A stretch of 43,037 bases of DNA, from positions 1 to 43,037 of the IMG/VR virus record IMGVR_UViG_3300045282_000345; one strand, written 5' to 3'. The position numbers were made by a program, and so were the translations under genes. This DNA is from a virus. Under the pieces are notes generated by a model. The model was not told the origin of the DNA and searched no databases. It was given only the letters and a program-made list of their open reading frames with translations. Shown here in pieces: positions 1 through 7,004 of this stretch. Within the stretch, counting starts at the first letter, position 1; each line of letters begins with the position of its first letter.

Positions 1-127
1 CAATCCGATGCTGTGGGGCGGGAGTGACTGGACTCCGTTTGGAGTGGAGTACATCAAGGGACTCGATGCGCTCAAAGGGTATCAACACTCCAGGCTCCGA
101 TTGGGAATGTGGGTCAGCGCGGAGGGA
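1..127. repeat. Terminal direct repeat, left copy (circular assembly overlap)
   Basis: Bases 1-127 are identical to 42911-43037. The repeat lies inside terL and keeps its frame, so it is most simply the overlap left when a de Bruijn assembler with k=127 closes a circular contig. It is unlikely to be a biological terminal repeat. Confidence 0.95.
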
Positions 128-745
128 ATGTATTTTACGGAGTGGGATCCAAGAGTGCATGTGGTGGACCCGTTCGACATACCGGCGGATTGGCCGCGGT
201 GGTGCAGCGTCGACTACGGATTCGCCGCGCCGTTCTGCTGTCTGTGGTTTACACGGGACCCCAGCACCAGGCGGATCTACGTGTATCGCGAGGCGTACCT
301 GGCCGGACTCCGAGACGAGCAGCAGGCTCGATTGATTCTGGATAAAAGTGAAGGGGAGCACATCTTCTTCACCATTCTGGATCCGTCCATGTTCAACCCG
401 CGCACCGAAGCCATGCGGCCCAGCATCGCGCGGGTGTACTGGAATGAAGGCGTCGCCAACCTGTACGCCGGGATGAACAACCGCAAGCAAGGATGGGCCG
501 TGTTCAGACGCGTGCTGGCATCCGATGGGGACGGACCGCCGCGGCTGGGCGTGTTCCGGGACGCGGCGCCCAATCTCTGCCGCGAGCTGCCGGCCCTGGT
601 CAGAGATCCGCTGGACCCGGAGGACGTCGCCGACGTGGTCAACGGCAAGAAGATCGACGACCACGGCGCGGACGCCGCACGGTACGGGCTGGTCGCCGAA
701 GCCCAGCCGCCAGGACCTGGCCGATCGAAAGCGATGTTCGGATGA
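1..745 (+). CDS. terL: Terminase large subunit, C-terminal part (gene continues from 42339 across the circle junction)
   Basis: This is the nuclease half of the packaging motor, which cuts concatemeric phage DNA at the start and end of headful or unit-length packaging. The frame is open from base 2 (base 1 is the last base of a GAC codon) and joins the ATPase half at 42339-42910 without a break, giving about 438 residues, normal for TerL. Seen here are three acidic patches expected of the RNase H-like nuclease: SVDYGFAAP, TILDPSMF and KKIDDHGADAARYG. The stop overlaps the next gene by ATGA (742-745). Family assignment is strong. Whether packaging is by cos, pac or direct repeats cannot be told from this fragment. 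Confidence 0.93.
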   Translation, partial: NPMLWGGSDWTPFGVEYIKGLDALKGYQHSRLRLGMWVSAEGMYFTEWDPRVHVVDPFDIPADWPRWCSVDYGFAAPFCCLWFTRDPSTRRIYVYREAYLAGLRDEQQARLILDKSEGEHIFFTILDPSMFNPRTEAMRPSIARVYWNEGVANLYAGMNNRKQGWAVFRRVLASDGDGPPRLGVFRDAAPNLCRELPALVRDPLDPEDVADVVNGKKIDDHGADAARYGLVAEAQPPGPGRSKAMFG

Positions 746-1125
746 GCGTCCCTGAGGCGCTCTACCACTTCACCTGTCGGCACTCGAAGTCCGACATCGG
801 CACCTCGAACTGCTTGCTGCGGCCCATGATTCGACACCCGCTGCTGGGGTGCAAAGTGCTCTGGCTGACCACCGAAGCCACTCCCGACCGCGAGCGGACC
901 GGGCTAACAATGAACATGGTCGACTGCGACCGCATGAAATACCGCTATGTGGTGACCGACCTGACCGGGTGCCGGCCCTGGCTCGGTTCGCCCGAACGGG
1001 AAGCAGCCTCACCCAGAGTCATCGCCGATGTCGAATCCTTCGGCGATCCCGAACATTGGTGGATCACTGACCGACCGATCAGGGCCCGGTTCGACCGCTC
1101 GTGGCAGTTGTCGCTGCCCGCTTGA
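742..1125 (+). CDS. Small protein with LYHFTC start, ADP-ribosyltransferase-fold-like, unknown role
   Basis: 127 residues, starting at an ATG that overlaps the terL stop (ATGA). The N-terminus reads MSVPEALYHFTCRHS; further motifs are VLWLTTEATPDRERTGL, a CDRMKYRY block and a DPEHWWI block near the end. I recall similar small proteins in GC-rich phages and bacteria, usually unnamed. The Tyr-His-x-Thr opening followed later by a WLT block resembles the folds of KptA/DarT-like ADP-ribosyltransferases, but that is inference and no catalytic set is proven. Position directly behind terL is compatible with either a packaging-linked or an accessory (host-takeover) role. Confidence 0.7.
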   Translation: MSVPEALYHFTCRHSKSDIGTSNCLLRPMIRHPLLGCKVLWLTTEATPDRERTGLTMNMVDCDRMKYRYVVTDLTGCRPWLGSPEREAASPRVIADVESFGDPEHWWITDRPIRARFDRSWQLSLPA

Positions 1126-1142
1126 TAGAGAGAATTGTTGAT

Positions 1143-1880
1143 ATGACTACCAAACACTGGGTCGAAGGACCAGCGGATGGCTTCATGAATGACGATGGAT
1201 CATATGGTCGCGCGAAGATGGAAATGTCTAGCAAGAATGAAGCCCAGGAGCGGTATGACCGGGCCGCGCACGCGGACATAGAAGATCTGGAAGCGTGGAG
1301 CAAATCGCTTCCAGATAATGAACCTGAGGATGTCCACGTCGCATGTCGCACCGAGGTCGAGCGGCTGAAGCGGTCGGAGCGGATCGGCAGCGAACTGCTC
1401 GAACAAACACGAGTCGATCTGGCGAACACTCTGGCCGAGGTCGAGCGACTGCGGGCGACACTGGAAGGGCATGAAGTCTTCCTAGCAACGCGAACGCTAC
1501 TGGACGAAGCGCGAGCGTTTGTCGCTCCCGTGAAGCGCTTGCCAGAGATAAAGATGGAAATGACTAGCAAACTGGAGCCGCTGAACATGCACGGCCACGC
1601 CAATACATGGGAAGAGGAATTGCTGGAAGTTGCCCGCGAGCGTGACGAACTCCGCGCCGAGGTCGAGCGGCTCGCGAAAGCGGAAGGCGCGTTCCTGGCT
1701 GGAGCCAAGCGGCTGCGGGCGGCGTTGGAAGGCATGCTCCAGGTGTATGCACCAGCCGCTTTCGACGGAAGGATGAAGCCAGGTGATCCATCAGTAGCCG
1801 TGGCGCTGGAAGTGCTTAGCCATGACTTGACGCAGGACCGTATTGGGGCAACAGCAACCTGCCATCCGGGACGCATATGA
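1143..1880 (+). CDS. Coiled-coil protein with internal duplication
   Basis: 245 residues from ATG 1143 (MTTKHWVEGPADG), preceded by AGAGAGAA at about 1128. An in-frame upstream start at 1101 would overlap the previous gene and has no better ribosome site. Most of the protein is acidic/basic heptad sequence typical of coiled coils, with repeated EVERL cores (TEVERLKR, AEVERLRA, AEVERLAK). Two copies of KMEM(S/T)SK and of RLRA(T/A)LEG show that the gene arose by internal duplication. It overlaps the next gene by ATGA (1877-1880) and shares the EVERL module with it. No function is recognised; structural or scaffolding roles are possible. Confidence 0.72.
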   Translation: MTTKHWVEGPADGFMNDDGSYGRAKMEMSSKNEAQERYDRAAHADIEDLEAWSKSLPDNEPEDVHVACRTEVERLKRSERIGSELLEQTRVDLANTLAEVERLRATLEGHEVFLATRTLLDEARAFVAPVKRLPEIKMEMTSKLEPLNMHGHANTWEEELLEVARERDELRAEVERLAKAEGAFLAGAKRLRAALEGMLQVYAPAAFDGRMKPGDPSVAVALEVLSHDLTQDRIGATATCHPGRI

Positions 1881-2488
1881 CGCTGGACGTTAGCAAGCCG
1901 CCAGTCGCATGTCCCGGTTGCGGCCACCCATTTCACCCGGCTGGCAACTGTCGCGCAATCGAAGCCGGCCGATGCCCCTGCGAACACAATATGGCCATCC
2001 ATCTCAACCTGCCGCAAGGCCCGAAGACGTCAGGTTCAGTGCAGCAGCCCGAAGTCAGCACGACACCCGGACTCAGCCCGATGTTCACGGCTGGCTACAA
2101 CAGCCGCCAGCGAGAAGTTGACGAACTCCGTGAGGAGGTCGGGGCATGGGTTCACAGGCAAGCGGAGCTTCAAGCGCAGGTAGCACTACAGGAGCGACGG
2201 TTCCGAGAGGCTGAGACAGAATGGGTCGAACGATACGAACGGCTAGACGCCGAGGTCGAGCGACTGAAGGAAGCCAATACCATGCTCGCTGAAGAACGCG
2301 AAGCGTGGAAGGCTCGCGCGCAGCATGAGGAGGAACGCTGGCGAGAAGTCGTGACGACCTTCTCGGCTGGCAATGTTGCGCTGGAGGCCGAGGTCCGGCG
2401 GCTGCGGGAACTCCACGACCGACACTGTGCGTTCAAGAACTGTCAGCAGCGCACCACGTCCTATACGAGCATCGCTTGGCAGACATAA
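1877..2488 (+). CDS. Zinc-ribbon plus coiled-coil protein
   Basis: 203 residues, translationally coupled to the previous gene by ATGA. The N-terminus has a likely zinc ribbon: CPGCGHPFHPAGNCRAIEAG followed by CPCEH. After a Ser/Thr/Gly/Pro linker, residues from about 75 to 185 are a long coiled coil (REVDELREEV, AEVERLKEAN, EAEVRRLREL). The tail holds CAFKNC. The coiled coil is related to that of the 1143-1880 product, so the pair may assemble together. No known family is recognised; DNA- or protein-binding adaptor is a guess. Confidence 0.7.
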   Translation: MTLDVSKPPVACPGCGHPFHPAGNCRAIEAGRCPCEHNMAIHLNLPQGPKTSGSVQQPEVSTTPGLSPMFTAGYNSRQREVDELREEVGAWVHRQAELQAQVALQERRFREAETEWVERYERLDAEVERLKEANTMLAEEREAWKARAQHEEERWREVVTTFSAGNVALEAEVRRLRELHDRHCAFKNCQQRTTSYTSIAWQT

Positions 2489-2739
2489 GTGCCGGAAGAG
2501 TGACCAAAACGTGGTGTTGCACGAACTGCCTGGGGGAGAACGTCAGCCTTGACCGATGCCAATTCTGCGGAGCCGCAAGCCCCGACGCTGCACGCGCCTA
2601 TGCCGTGGGACTGTCCGCGCCACGGGACGTGGCAGAAGCAGCGTGGCTCAGGCGCCTGGAGCGACACGGAAATCTCTCGCTACGGCGGGGGCGCGCAGCA
2701 TCGGTGCGATGGCTGCGGAGGCTGGGTGTACTGCGCTGA
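2476..2739 (+). CDS. Small zinc-ribbon protein (TTG start), possibly frameshifted with the next ORF
   Basis: 87 residues from TTG 2476, overlapping the previous gene by 13 bases. The first 35 residues hold a clear C-x2-C...C-x2-C zinc ribbon (WCCTNCLGENVSLDRCQFCG). After residue 38 the protein becomes Arg/Leu/Ala-rich and looks like out-of-frame sequence of the neighbouring ORF at 2600-2809, which carries a second zinc-binding module. Either these are two overlapping genes, or a single two-finger protein split by a +1 shift near 2580-2600. The N-terminal half is convincing; the C-terminal half is not. Confidence 0.5.
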   Translation: MADISAGRVTKTWCCTNCLGENVSLDRCQFCGAASPDAARAYAVGLSAPRDVAEAAWLRRLERHGNLSLRRGRAASVRWLRRLGVLR

Positions 2740-2809
2740 CTGGCCGGCGTGCCCCAACGACTTGCCGCTGTCGGTCTACAACAAGCGCGCCTCGAAGCAC
2801 GTTTGGTAG
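2600..2809 (+). CDS. Small Cys/His-rich zinc-finger-like protein
   Basis: 69 residues from ATG 2600 (MPWDCPRHGTWQK); the frame is open back to a TTG at 2549. Cysteines and histidines are arranged as CPRHG ... HRCDGCGGWVYC ... C, a plausible two-part zinc site, and the C-terminus is SVYNKRASKHVW. It lies in the +1 frame relative to the zinc-ribbon ORF at 2476 and overlaps it. The stop codon TAG falls in the left arm of a perfect 10-bp inverted repeat. Function unknown. Confidence 0.55.
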   Translation: MPWDCPRHGTWQKQRGSGAWSDTEISRYGGGAQHRCDGCGGWVYCADWPACPNDLPLSVYNKRASKHVW

Positions 2810-2830
2810 ATCTATCTGCCAGATAGATCT
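2808..2830. repeat. Perfect 10-bp inverted repeat overlapping a stop codon
   Basis: AGATCTATCT (2808-2817), GCC, AGATAGATCT (2821-2830). AT-rich for this genome, no T-run follows. It may be an operator or a weak RNA hairpin after the accessory gene block. Confidence 0.7.
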
Positions 2831-2844
2831 GGTAAGTGGCTCAA

Positions 2845-2882
2845 CTGAGTGTTCAGAGCTTGCAATTACCCTGAACACTCAG
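2845..2882. terminator. 12-bp inverted repeat, terminator-like
   Basis: CTGAGTGTTCAG (2845-2856), a 14-base loop and CTGAACACTCAG (2871-2882), perfect arms, followed within a few bases by CTTCGCTTTTGCG. Its place between the accessory block and the portal gene fits a transcription terminator with a weak T-tract, or an operator. Seen directly; function inferred. Confidence 0.5.
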
Positions 2883-3079
2883 CCTTCGCTTTTGCGACCC
2901 CGCTGAGTCGCTCTGGGCACGAATTCCAGAAGGGGGTTATTGGAGGTGTCCCAGAACCCATGCCCATGTCCGCGTTCGGCTGCGCTGACCGATCTTAGCC
3001 GAGCCCCTCCTCCCCCGGTAACACGTGAAACAATGTCACAGTTGTTTCATCAGTACAGGCGTGTCACACTGAACCCCAC
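2883..3079 (+). promoter_or_regulatory. Leader/control region of the structural operon
   Basis: No convincing gene lies between 2883 and 3079. It contains TGAAACAA-8 nt-TTGTTTCA (3026-3049), a perfect 8-bp inverted repeat whose spacer holds TGTCAC, and a second TGTCAC at 3062-3067, about 13 bases before the portal ATG. The portal start has no obvious Shine-Dalgarno sequence, so a leaderless or very short leader mRNA starting within this region is possible. The dyad is a candidate operator for one of the phage repressors. Confidence 0.5.
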
Positions 3080-5215
3080 ATGGCGACCACCACGGCGCCT
3101 GCCGGCTGGGACCTCGCACGCACTGACGGCGAGCAGATGGCCGACCTCGCCGTCTCACTCGCCGAAGACCTGAGACGACAGTTCCGCTACCGCGACGAGC
3201 TGTACGAAGACATCGACACCGTCCTCTTCAACGAAGACGAGATCGATATCCCTGAGGCGTACCAGAAGACTGCCCTCAAAATTCACTCGCCGTACCCCAT
3301 GCAGATCGCCAGCACCGTCGCCGCGGCACTGTCGGTCAACCCCGCCACCGTCCAGTTCAAACCGACCGCGTTCGGCGACTCGCCCATGCAGAACGCCACC
3401 AGACGAGAACGCTTCTTCGAAGCATCCTGGGAACGACAGCAGGACGAGTCCAAACGCAGACTGCTCCGACTCTTCATGTACTCCCTCGCCACCAAAGGCG
3501 AAGGCATCCTCAAGACCGTCGAACGCAAACGAGCCGCCTGGTCGACCTACTACGACCAGTCCCAGGAAGTCCTGATCGAGCTGCTCAAGTCGTACTACGA
3601 CGACGACGCCGTCGACCACATCTACAACGCCAAGACCGAAGAACTCAAGCTCGCACTGCCCTACCCCATCGCCACCACCGACGTCCCGCCCGAAACCTTC
3701 TACTACGACATGAACGAAAACGGGTTCACGTCGTGCGTCGAGATCAAGCAACTGCCCTACCACGAGTGCCTGCAACGTTTCGGAGCGGGCATCGACAACC
3801 GCGGACGCATCCTGCCGCCGCCACCGGACTGGCAGGACCTCGACCCCAAGGATCTCGGGCTGGCGATCGCCGAGTTCTCCCGCACCGCACGCGGCCTCGA
3901 CACCAGGACCATCACCTGCGTCGAGGCATGGGACTACCGCACCCAGACCATCACCCTCATCGGCCCCGGCGACATCAGCTCGCGGAGCTCCTCGCTCGGA
4001 CGCGGCACCCTGGTCAGGACCCTCAAGCACCGCTACGGCGACCCCATCCTGAAAACCTTGCGCGGACCCTACTTCCACGCGCTCGGCATCACCACCGCGT
4101 CCCGACTGCCCGAGAAAGCCGGGCTGTCAGTCCTGTTCGGCTTTCTCAGGCTGTTTCCTTTGCTTAATAGCCTGCTCACCATGCAGGGGAACGCCGCGTT
4201 CATGACCGGGTTCCCAGCTTTTAAAAGGACGCTCGCGCCAGGGTCCGTGCCCGGGATCCCCGAATCGCAGATCCCCTTCGGCAAGGACGGCCACGAAGGC
4301 GCACCCGAAAAGATCCGACCCGGAGAGATCTACCCCTACGACATCGCCGCCGTCGAGATGCCGCGCGCCGGCTCCGAAGCCGACAAGCTACTGCAGAACG
4401 TCCAGCAACTCATCAAGATGGCCATGCCGGACGTGGTGCAGGGGATCATGAGCGGAGGCGACTCCGGTTATGCGATCAATCAGGCAGCCCACCTCGCCCG
4501 GCTCGCGTGGGATCCTATTGTTCAGAACGCGCAGTCCGCGCTCGGACAGCGCACCTCGTTCGAAAGCTGGCTGATCGAGTACTGCATCGGCGAGAAGGTG
4601 TACGCCTGGGGCGAGCAGCAGGCCAAAGGCAAGCTCAAGCACTCGCCCACCAAAGCCACCTGGCTCGGCATCGGCCCTGAGGACCTGGGCGGCAACCACC
4701 ACTACAACGTGCGGCTCGATCCCGAGACGCCGTCCAACAAGGTCATCGAAGTCCGAGCGCTGATCGAGCAGATGAACGCCAGACTGATCACCTACGAGGA
4801 TGCGGTCACCGAAAACGGCGCCAACCCGGACGAGGTCGAGCTGTCGTGGATGACCCAGGATTTTAAGAAGTCCCCGGAGATGCAGGCTCTCGTAAAGCAG
4901 ATGACGTTGCAGAAGGTCGGCACCATCACCCAGGCCCAGATCGCCGGCGCGGGCGTCAGCCAGGCCGACCTGATGGGGGGACAGGGCACACCTCCCGGTG
5001 CCCCCACTCCCAACCTGAACCAGGCCGGTGCGCCGCCGCCCAACCCGGTCCCCATGCCGGGGCAGGGAATGCCGCTCGCTCCGCCTCCGCCGATGGGCGC
5101 GGGCGGAGGGGGCATGCCTCCTGGCGGGCTGCCATCCCTTCCACCCGGACCGCCGCCGGGAACGCCCGTGGTCCCCGGCGTGCCCAGTAATGCACTCTCC
5201 TTGCCAGGTCAATAG
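3080..5215 (+). CDS. Portal protein
   Basis: 711 residues. As the first large structural gene it would form the dodecameric portal at the capsid vertex through which TerL pumps DNA. Assignment rests on length, a long alpha/beta core with a portal-like run (KTALKIHSPYPMQ, then TRRERFFEASWERQ), a central hydrophobic stretch (SVLFGFLRLFPLLNSLLTMQ) and position upstream of scaffold and capsid genes. The last 90 residues are a Pro/Gly-rich tail (many PPP and GGG runs), unusual for portals and probably flexible inside the capsid or at the neck. Start ATG 3080 lacks a clear ribosome site. Confidence 0.8.
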   Translation: MATTTAPAGWDLARTDGEQMADLAVSLAEDLRRQFRYRDELYEDIDTVLFNEDEIDIPEAYQKTALKIHSPYPMQIASTVAAALSVNPATVQFKPTAFGDSPMQNATRRERFFEASWERQQDESKRRLLRLFMYSLATKGEGILKTVERKRAAWSTYYDQSQEVLIELLKSYYDDDAVDHIYNAKTEELKLALPYPIATTDVPPETFYYDMNENGFTSCVEIKQLPYHECLQRFGAGIDNRGRILPPPPDWQDLDPKDLGLAIAEFSRTARGLDTRTITCVEAWDYRTQTITLIGPGDISSRSSSLGRGTLVRTLKHRYGDPILKTLRGPYFHALGITTASRLPEKAGLSVLFGFLRLFPLLNSLLTMQGNAAFMTGFPAFKRTLAPGSVPGIPESQIPFGKDGHEGAPEKIRPGEIYPYDIAAVEMPRAGSEADKLLQNVQQLIKMAMPDVVQGIMSGGDSGYAINQAAHLARLAWDPIVQNAQSALGQRTSFESWLIEYCIGEKVYAWGEQQAKGKLKHSPTKATWLGIGPEDLGGNHHYNVRLDPETPSNKVIEVRALIEQMNARLITYEDAVTENGANPDEVELSWMTQDFKKSPEMQALVKQMTLQKVGTITQAQIAGAGVSQADLMGGQGTPPGAPTPNLNQAGAPPPNPVPMPGQGMPLAPPPPMGAGGGGMPPGGLPSLPPGPPPGTPVVPGVPSNALSLPGQ

Positions 5216-5216
5216 G

Positions 5217-5324
5217 ATGCGGCGCGGACGAAGCTACTCACGCATGGCCGTCTTCCTCTGGCACGGCATCGGCTGGCGAGGATGCTGCCACTGGACTCAC
5301 AGCATCACCTGGCGGCACGCATGA
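5217..5324 (+). CDS. Possible 35-residue leader peptide coupled to the next gene
   Basis: ATG 5217 begins one base after the portal stop and the ORF ends in an ATGA overlap (5321-5324) with the most sensible start of the following gene. The peptide is basic at the N-terminus (MRRGRSYSRM) and rich in Trp, His and Cys afterwards. It may be a real micro-protein or only a ribosome-delivery device; nothing supports it beyond spacing. Confidence 0.3.
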   Translation: MRRGRSYSRMAVFLWHGIGWRGCCHWTHSITWRHA

Positions 5325-5803
5325 TCTCCGACAGCCCCAACGCGAATCCAACAGATGTTCTTGCTACCAACCTGGCTTTGTGGGCCGAAGACATCAGCAC
5401 CCGCATCGCCGACGGCGTCCGCGGCGGAGTCGCCGCACCCAACGCCGCGAAGGTCAGTCAACCCGAACTTTTGGCCTACTACACCCACCAGCTCTTCAAT
5501 CCGGACGGCACCCCCAACTTCGCTGGACGGATCCAGGAGATGCAGCGCATCGGCGCGGTCCGCTTCGCCGAAGCCCTCGACGAGGTGCTCAAAGCACACC
5601 CCGAGTGGAAACAATCTGGACGCGTGGTCCTGCCGCACGAGCAGGGGCAGACCGTCCCGACCGACGTGCCCGGGGTGAAGGAGATCATGCCGCCGAGCCG
5701 ACCGACCGGCGTGCCCGGGGTGAGCGAGGTCATCTCGCCGACCGTCACGCCAGAGCAACTGCCGCGCGAGCCGCGACCGGCCTCGACGCCGGGCGCCTAT
5801 TAA
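5321..5803 (+). CDS. Hypothetical virion/assembly protein
   Basis: 160 residues from ATG 5321 (MISDSPNANPTDVLA). An in-frame ATG at 5282 would add 13 residues but sits one base after its GAGG. The first 105 residues look folded and helical (DISTRIADGVRGG, LLAYYTHQLFNPDG, RFAEALDEVLKAHPEW). The C-terminus carries three imperfect Val-Pro-Gly-Val repeats, of the form TDVPGVKEI, TGVPGVSEV. It lies between the portal and other virion genes, so a portal-associated or minor capsid role is likely. No family recognised. Confidence 0.75.
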   Translation: MISDSPNANPTDVLATNLALWAEDISTRIADGVRGGVAAPNAAKVSQPELLAYYTHQLFNPDGTPNFAGRIQEMQRIGAVRFAEALDEVLKAHPEWKQSGRVVLPHEQGQTVPTDVPGVKEIMPPSRPTGVPGVSEVISPTVTPEQLPREPRPASTPGAY

Positions 5804-5818
5804 AGAGGAAGGAAGTCG

Positions 5819-7000
5819 ATGGGCCAGTACAAGGTCGATCTCGAGGACGGCGGCAGCATGATCGTGAATGCATCCAGCCCGCAGGCTGCCCGCGACAACG
5901 TGGTCAGCAGCGGCAACACCCCCAAGGGCAGCGGCTCGAGCAGCGGCAGCAGGTCCGGCAGCAGCGGTTCCTCGAGCGGGGGAGGGAACTCCGGCGGCGG
6001 CACGTACGACACCGTCAACGGACCGAAGACTCCGCAGCAGATGGCTTCGGAGCTCAAAGCCGTCGGCTGGAACGGCGATTCGAACAATCTGCAAGCGGTC
6101 GTCAATGCCTACGCCACCACCACCGGTGGATCGGCCCAGCCCAGCAACAACGGCAGCGGCAACAGCGGCAACGACGATGGGCTCGGCGGCATGGGCACCA
6201 CCACCCAGACCAACCTCGATCAGTTCAACACGTCCACCGACCAGGCCATGAAGCAGGCATATCAGGAGTACCTGAATGCCAAGCTGCGGAACGAAACCGA
6301 CCAGCAAGCGTTCGACCACGCCCAGCAGGCATTCACCAACGAGATCACCAAGGCCGGCCTGACCGGCATGTACAACGGCCAGCAGACCCAGGCCGCGCAG
6401 GCTCAGCAATTCGGCCAGGGCATCAGCGCGGCGGGGCTGACCGGCATCTATAACGGGCAGGAAACGCTCGGCGCCCAGAGCCAGTACTTCAACCAGGCGC
6501 TCGCCCAGCAGACCCAGAACCAGAAGACCACCCAGGACTACCTGAGCCTGATCGCCGGACTGCGAGGGCCCCAAGATTATGGCCAGTATTTACGTGTTCT
6601 TGCGAGCACGCCAACCGGATTGCAGGGACTGGTAGGCGCCGCCGCAGGACAGCTCGGACGCATCCCCGGATTCGGAGTCAACCCCGGCACCGCGCCGCAA
6701 GGTGCCAGCCTGCAGGGACTGATGGGAGCGGGAGCCACCGGCGTGTCCGGAGCAGGCGCCCCGCAGGGCGGAGCAGGCACCAGCTACGCCGACTACCAGG
6801 CAGCCGCGCAGGGACTCCCGCCGCCATCCCAGATCGCCCCCCAGGCTTGGAATTCGATGAATGATTCCCAGAAAAAGCTGTTGCTGGGCATGTACGAGTC
6901 CACCGGCTGGAACCTGACCGACGCCCAGCAGGCGTACAACAACAGCCTCCCCAAGTACGGAGCCCAGGCCGGGCAAACAGGCAGCGTGAAACTGGTCTAA
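5819..7000 (+). CDS. Gly/Ser/Gln-rich virion protein with internal repeats
   Basis: 393 residues, with a strong ribosome site (AGAGGAAGGA) ahead of ATG 5819. The N-terminal 25 residues (MGQYKVDLEDGGSMIVNASS) look like a small beta-module, followed by a Ser/Gly low-complexity linker, a short folded part (TPQQMASELKAVGWNGD), and a Gln-rich helical region with a duplicated AGLTG(M/I)YNGQ(Q/E)T motif around residues 180 and 205. Low-complexity Gln/Ala-rich proteins in this place are often internal (ejection) virion proteins. Function is inferred from location only. Confidence 0.75.
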   Translation: MGQYKVDLEDGGSMIVNASSPQAARDNVVSSGNTPKGSGSSSGSRSGSSGSSSGGGNSGGGTYDTVNGPKTPQQMASELKAVGWNGDSNNLQAVVNAYATTTGGSAQPSNNGSGNSGNDDGLGGMGTTTQTNLDQFNTSTDQAMKQAYQEYLNAKLRNETDQQAFDHAQQAFTNEITKAGLTGMYNGQQTQAAQAQQFGQGISAAGLTGIYNGQETLGAQSQYFNQALAQQTQNQKTTQDYLSLIAGLRGPQDYGQYLRVLASTPTGLQGLVGAAAGQLGRIPGFGVNPGTAPQGASLQGLMGAGATGVSGAGAPQGGAGTSYADYQAAAQGLPPPSQIAPQAWNSMNDSQKKLLLGMYESTGWNLTDAQQAYNNSLPKYGAQAGQTGSVKLV

Positions 7001-7004
7001 GACC

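Noticed and set aside
1-127. Biological direct terminal repeat
   Set aside because: Lies inside terL with frame kept and has exactly the length of a common assembly k-mer; assembly overlap is simpler.
2940-3173. TTG ORF upstream of the portal
   Set aside because: Pro/Thr/Ser-rich, runs into the portal gene in another frame and covers the regulatory dyad.
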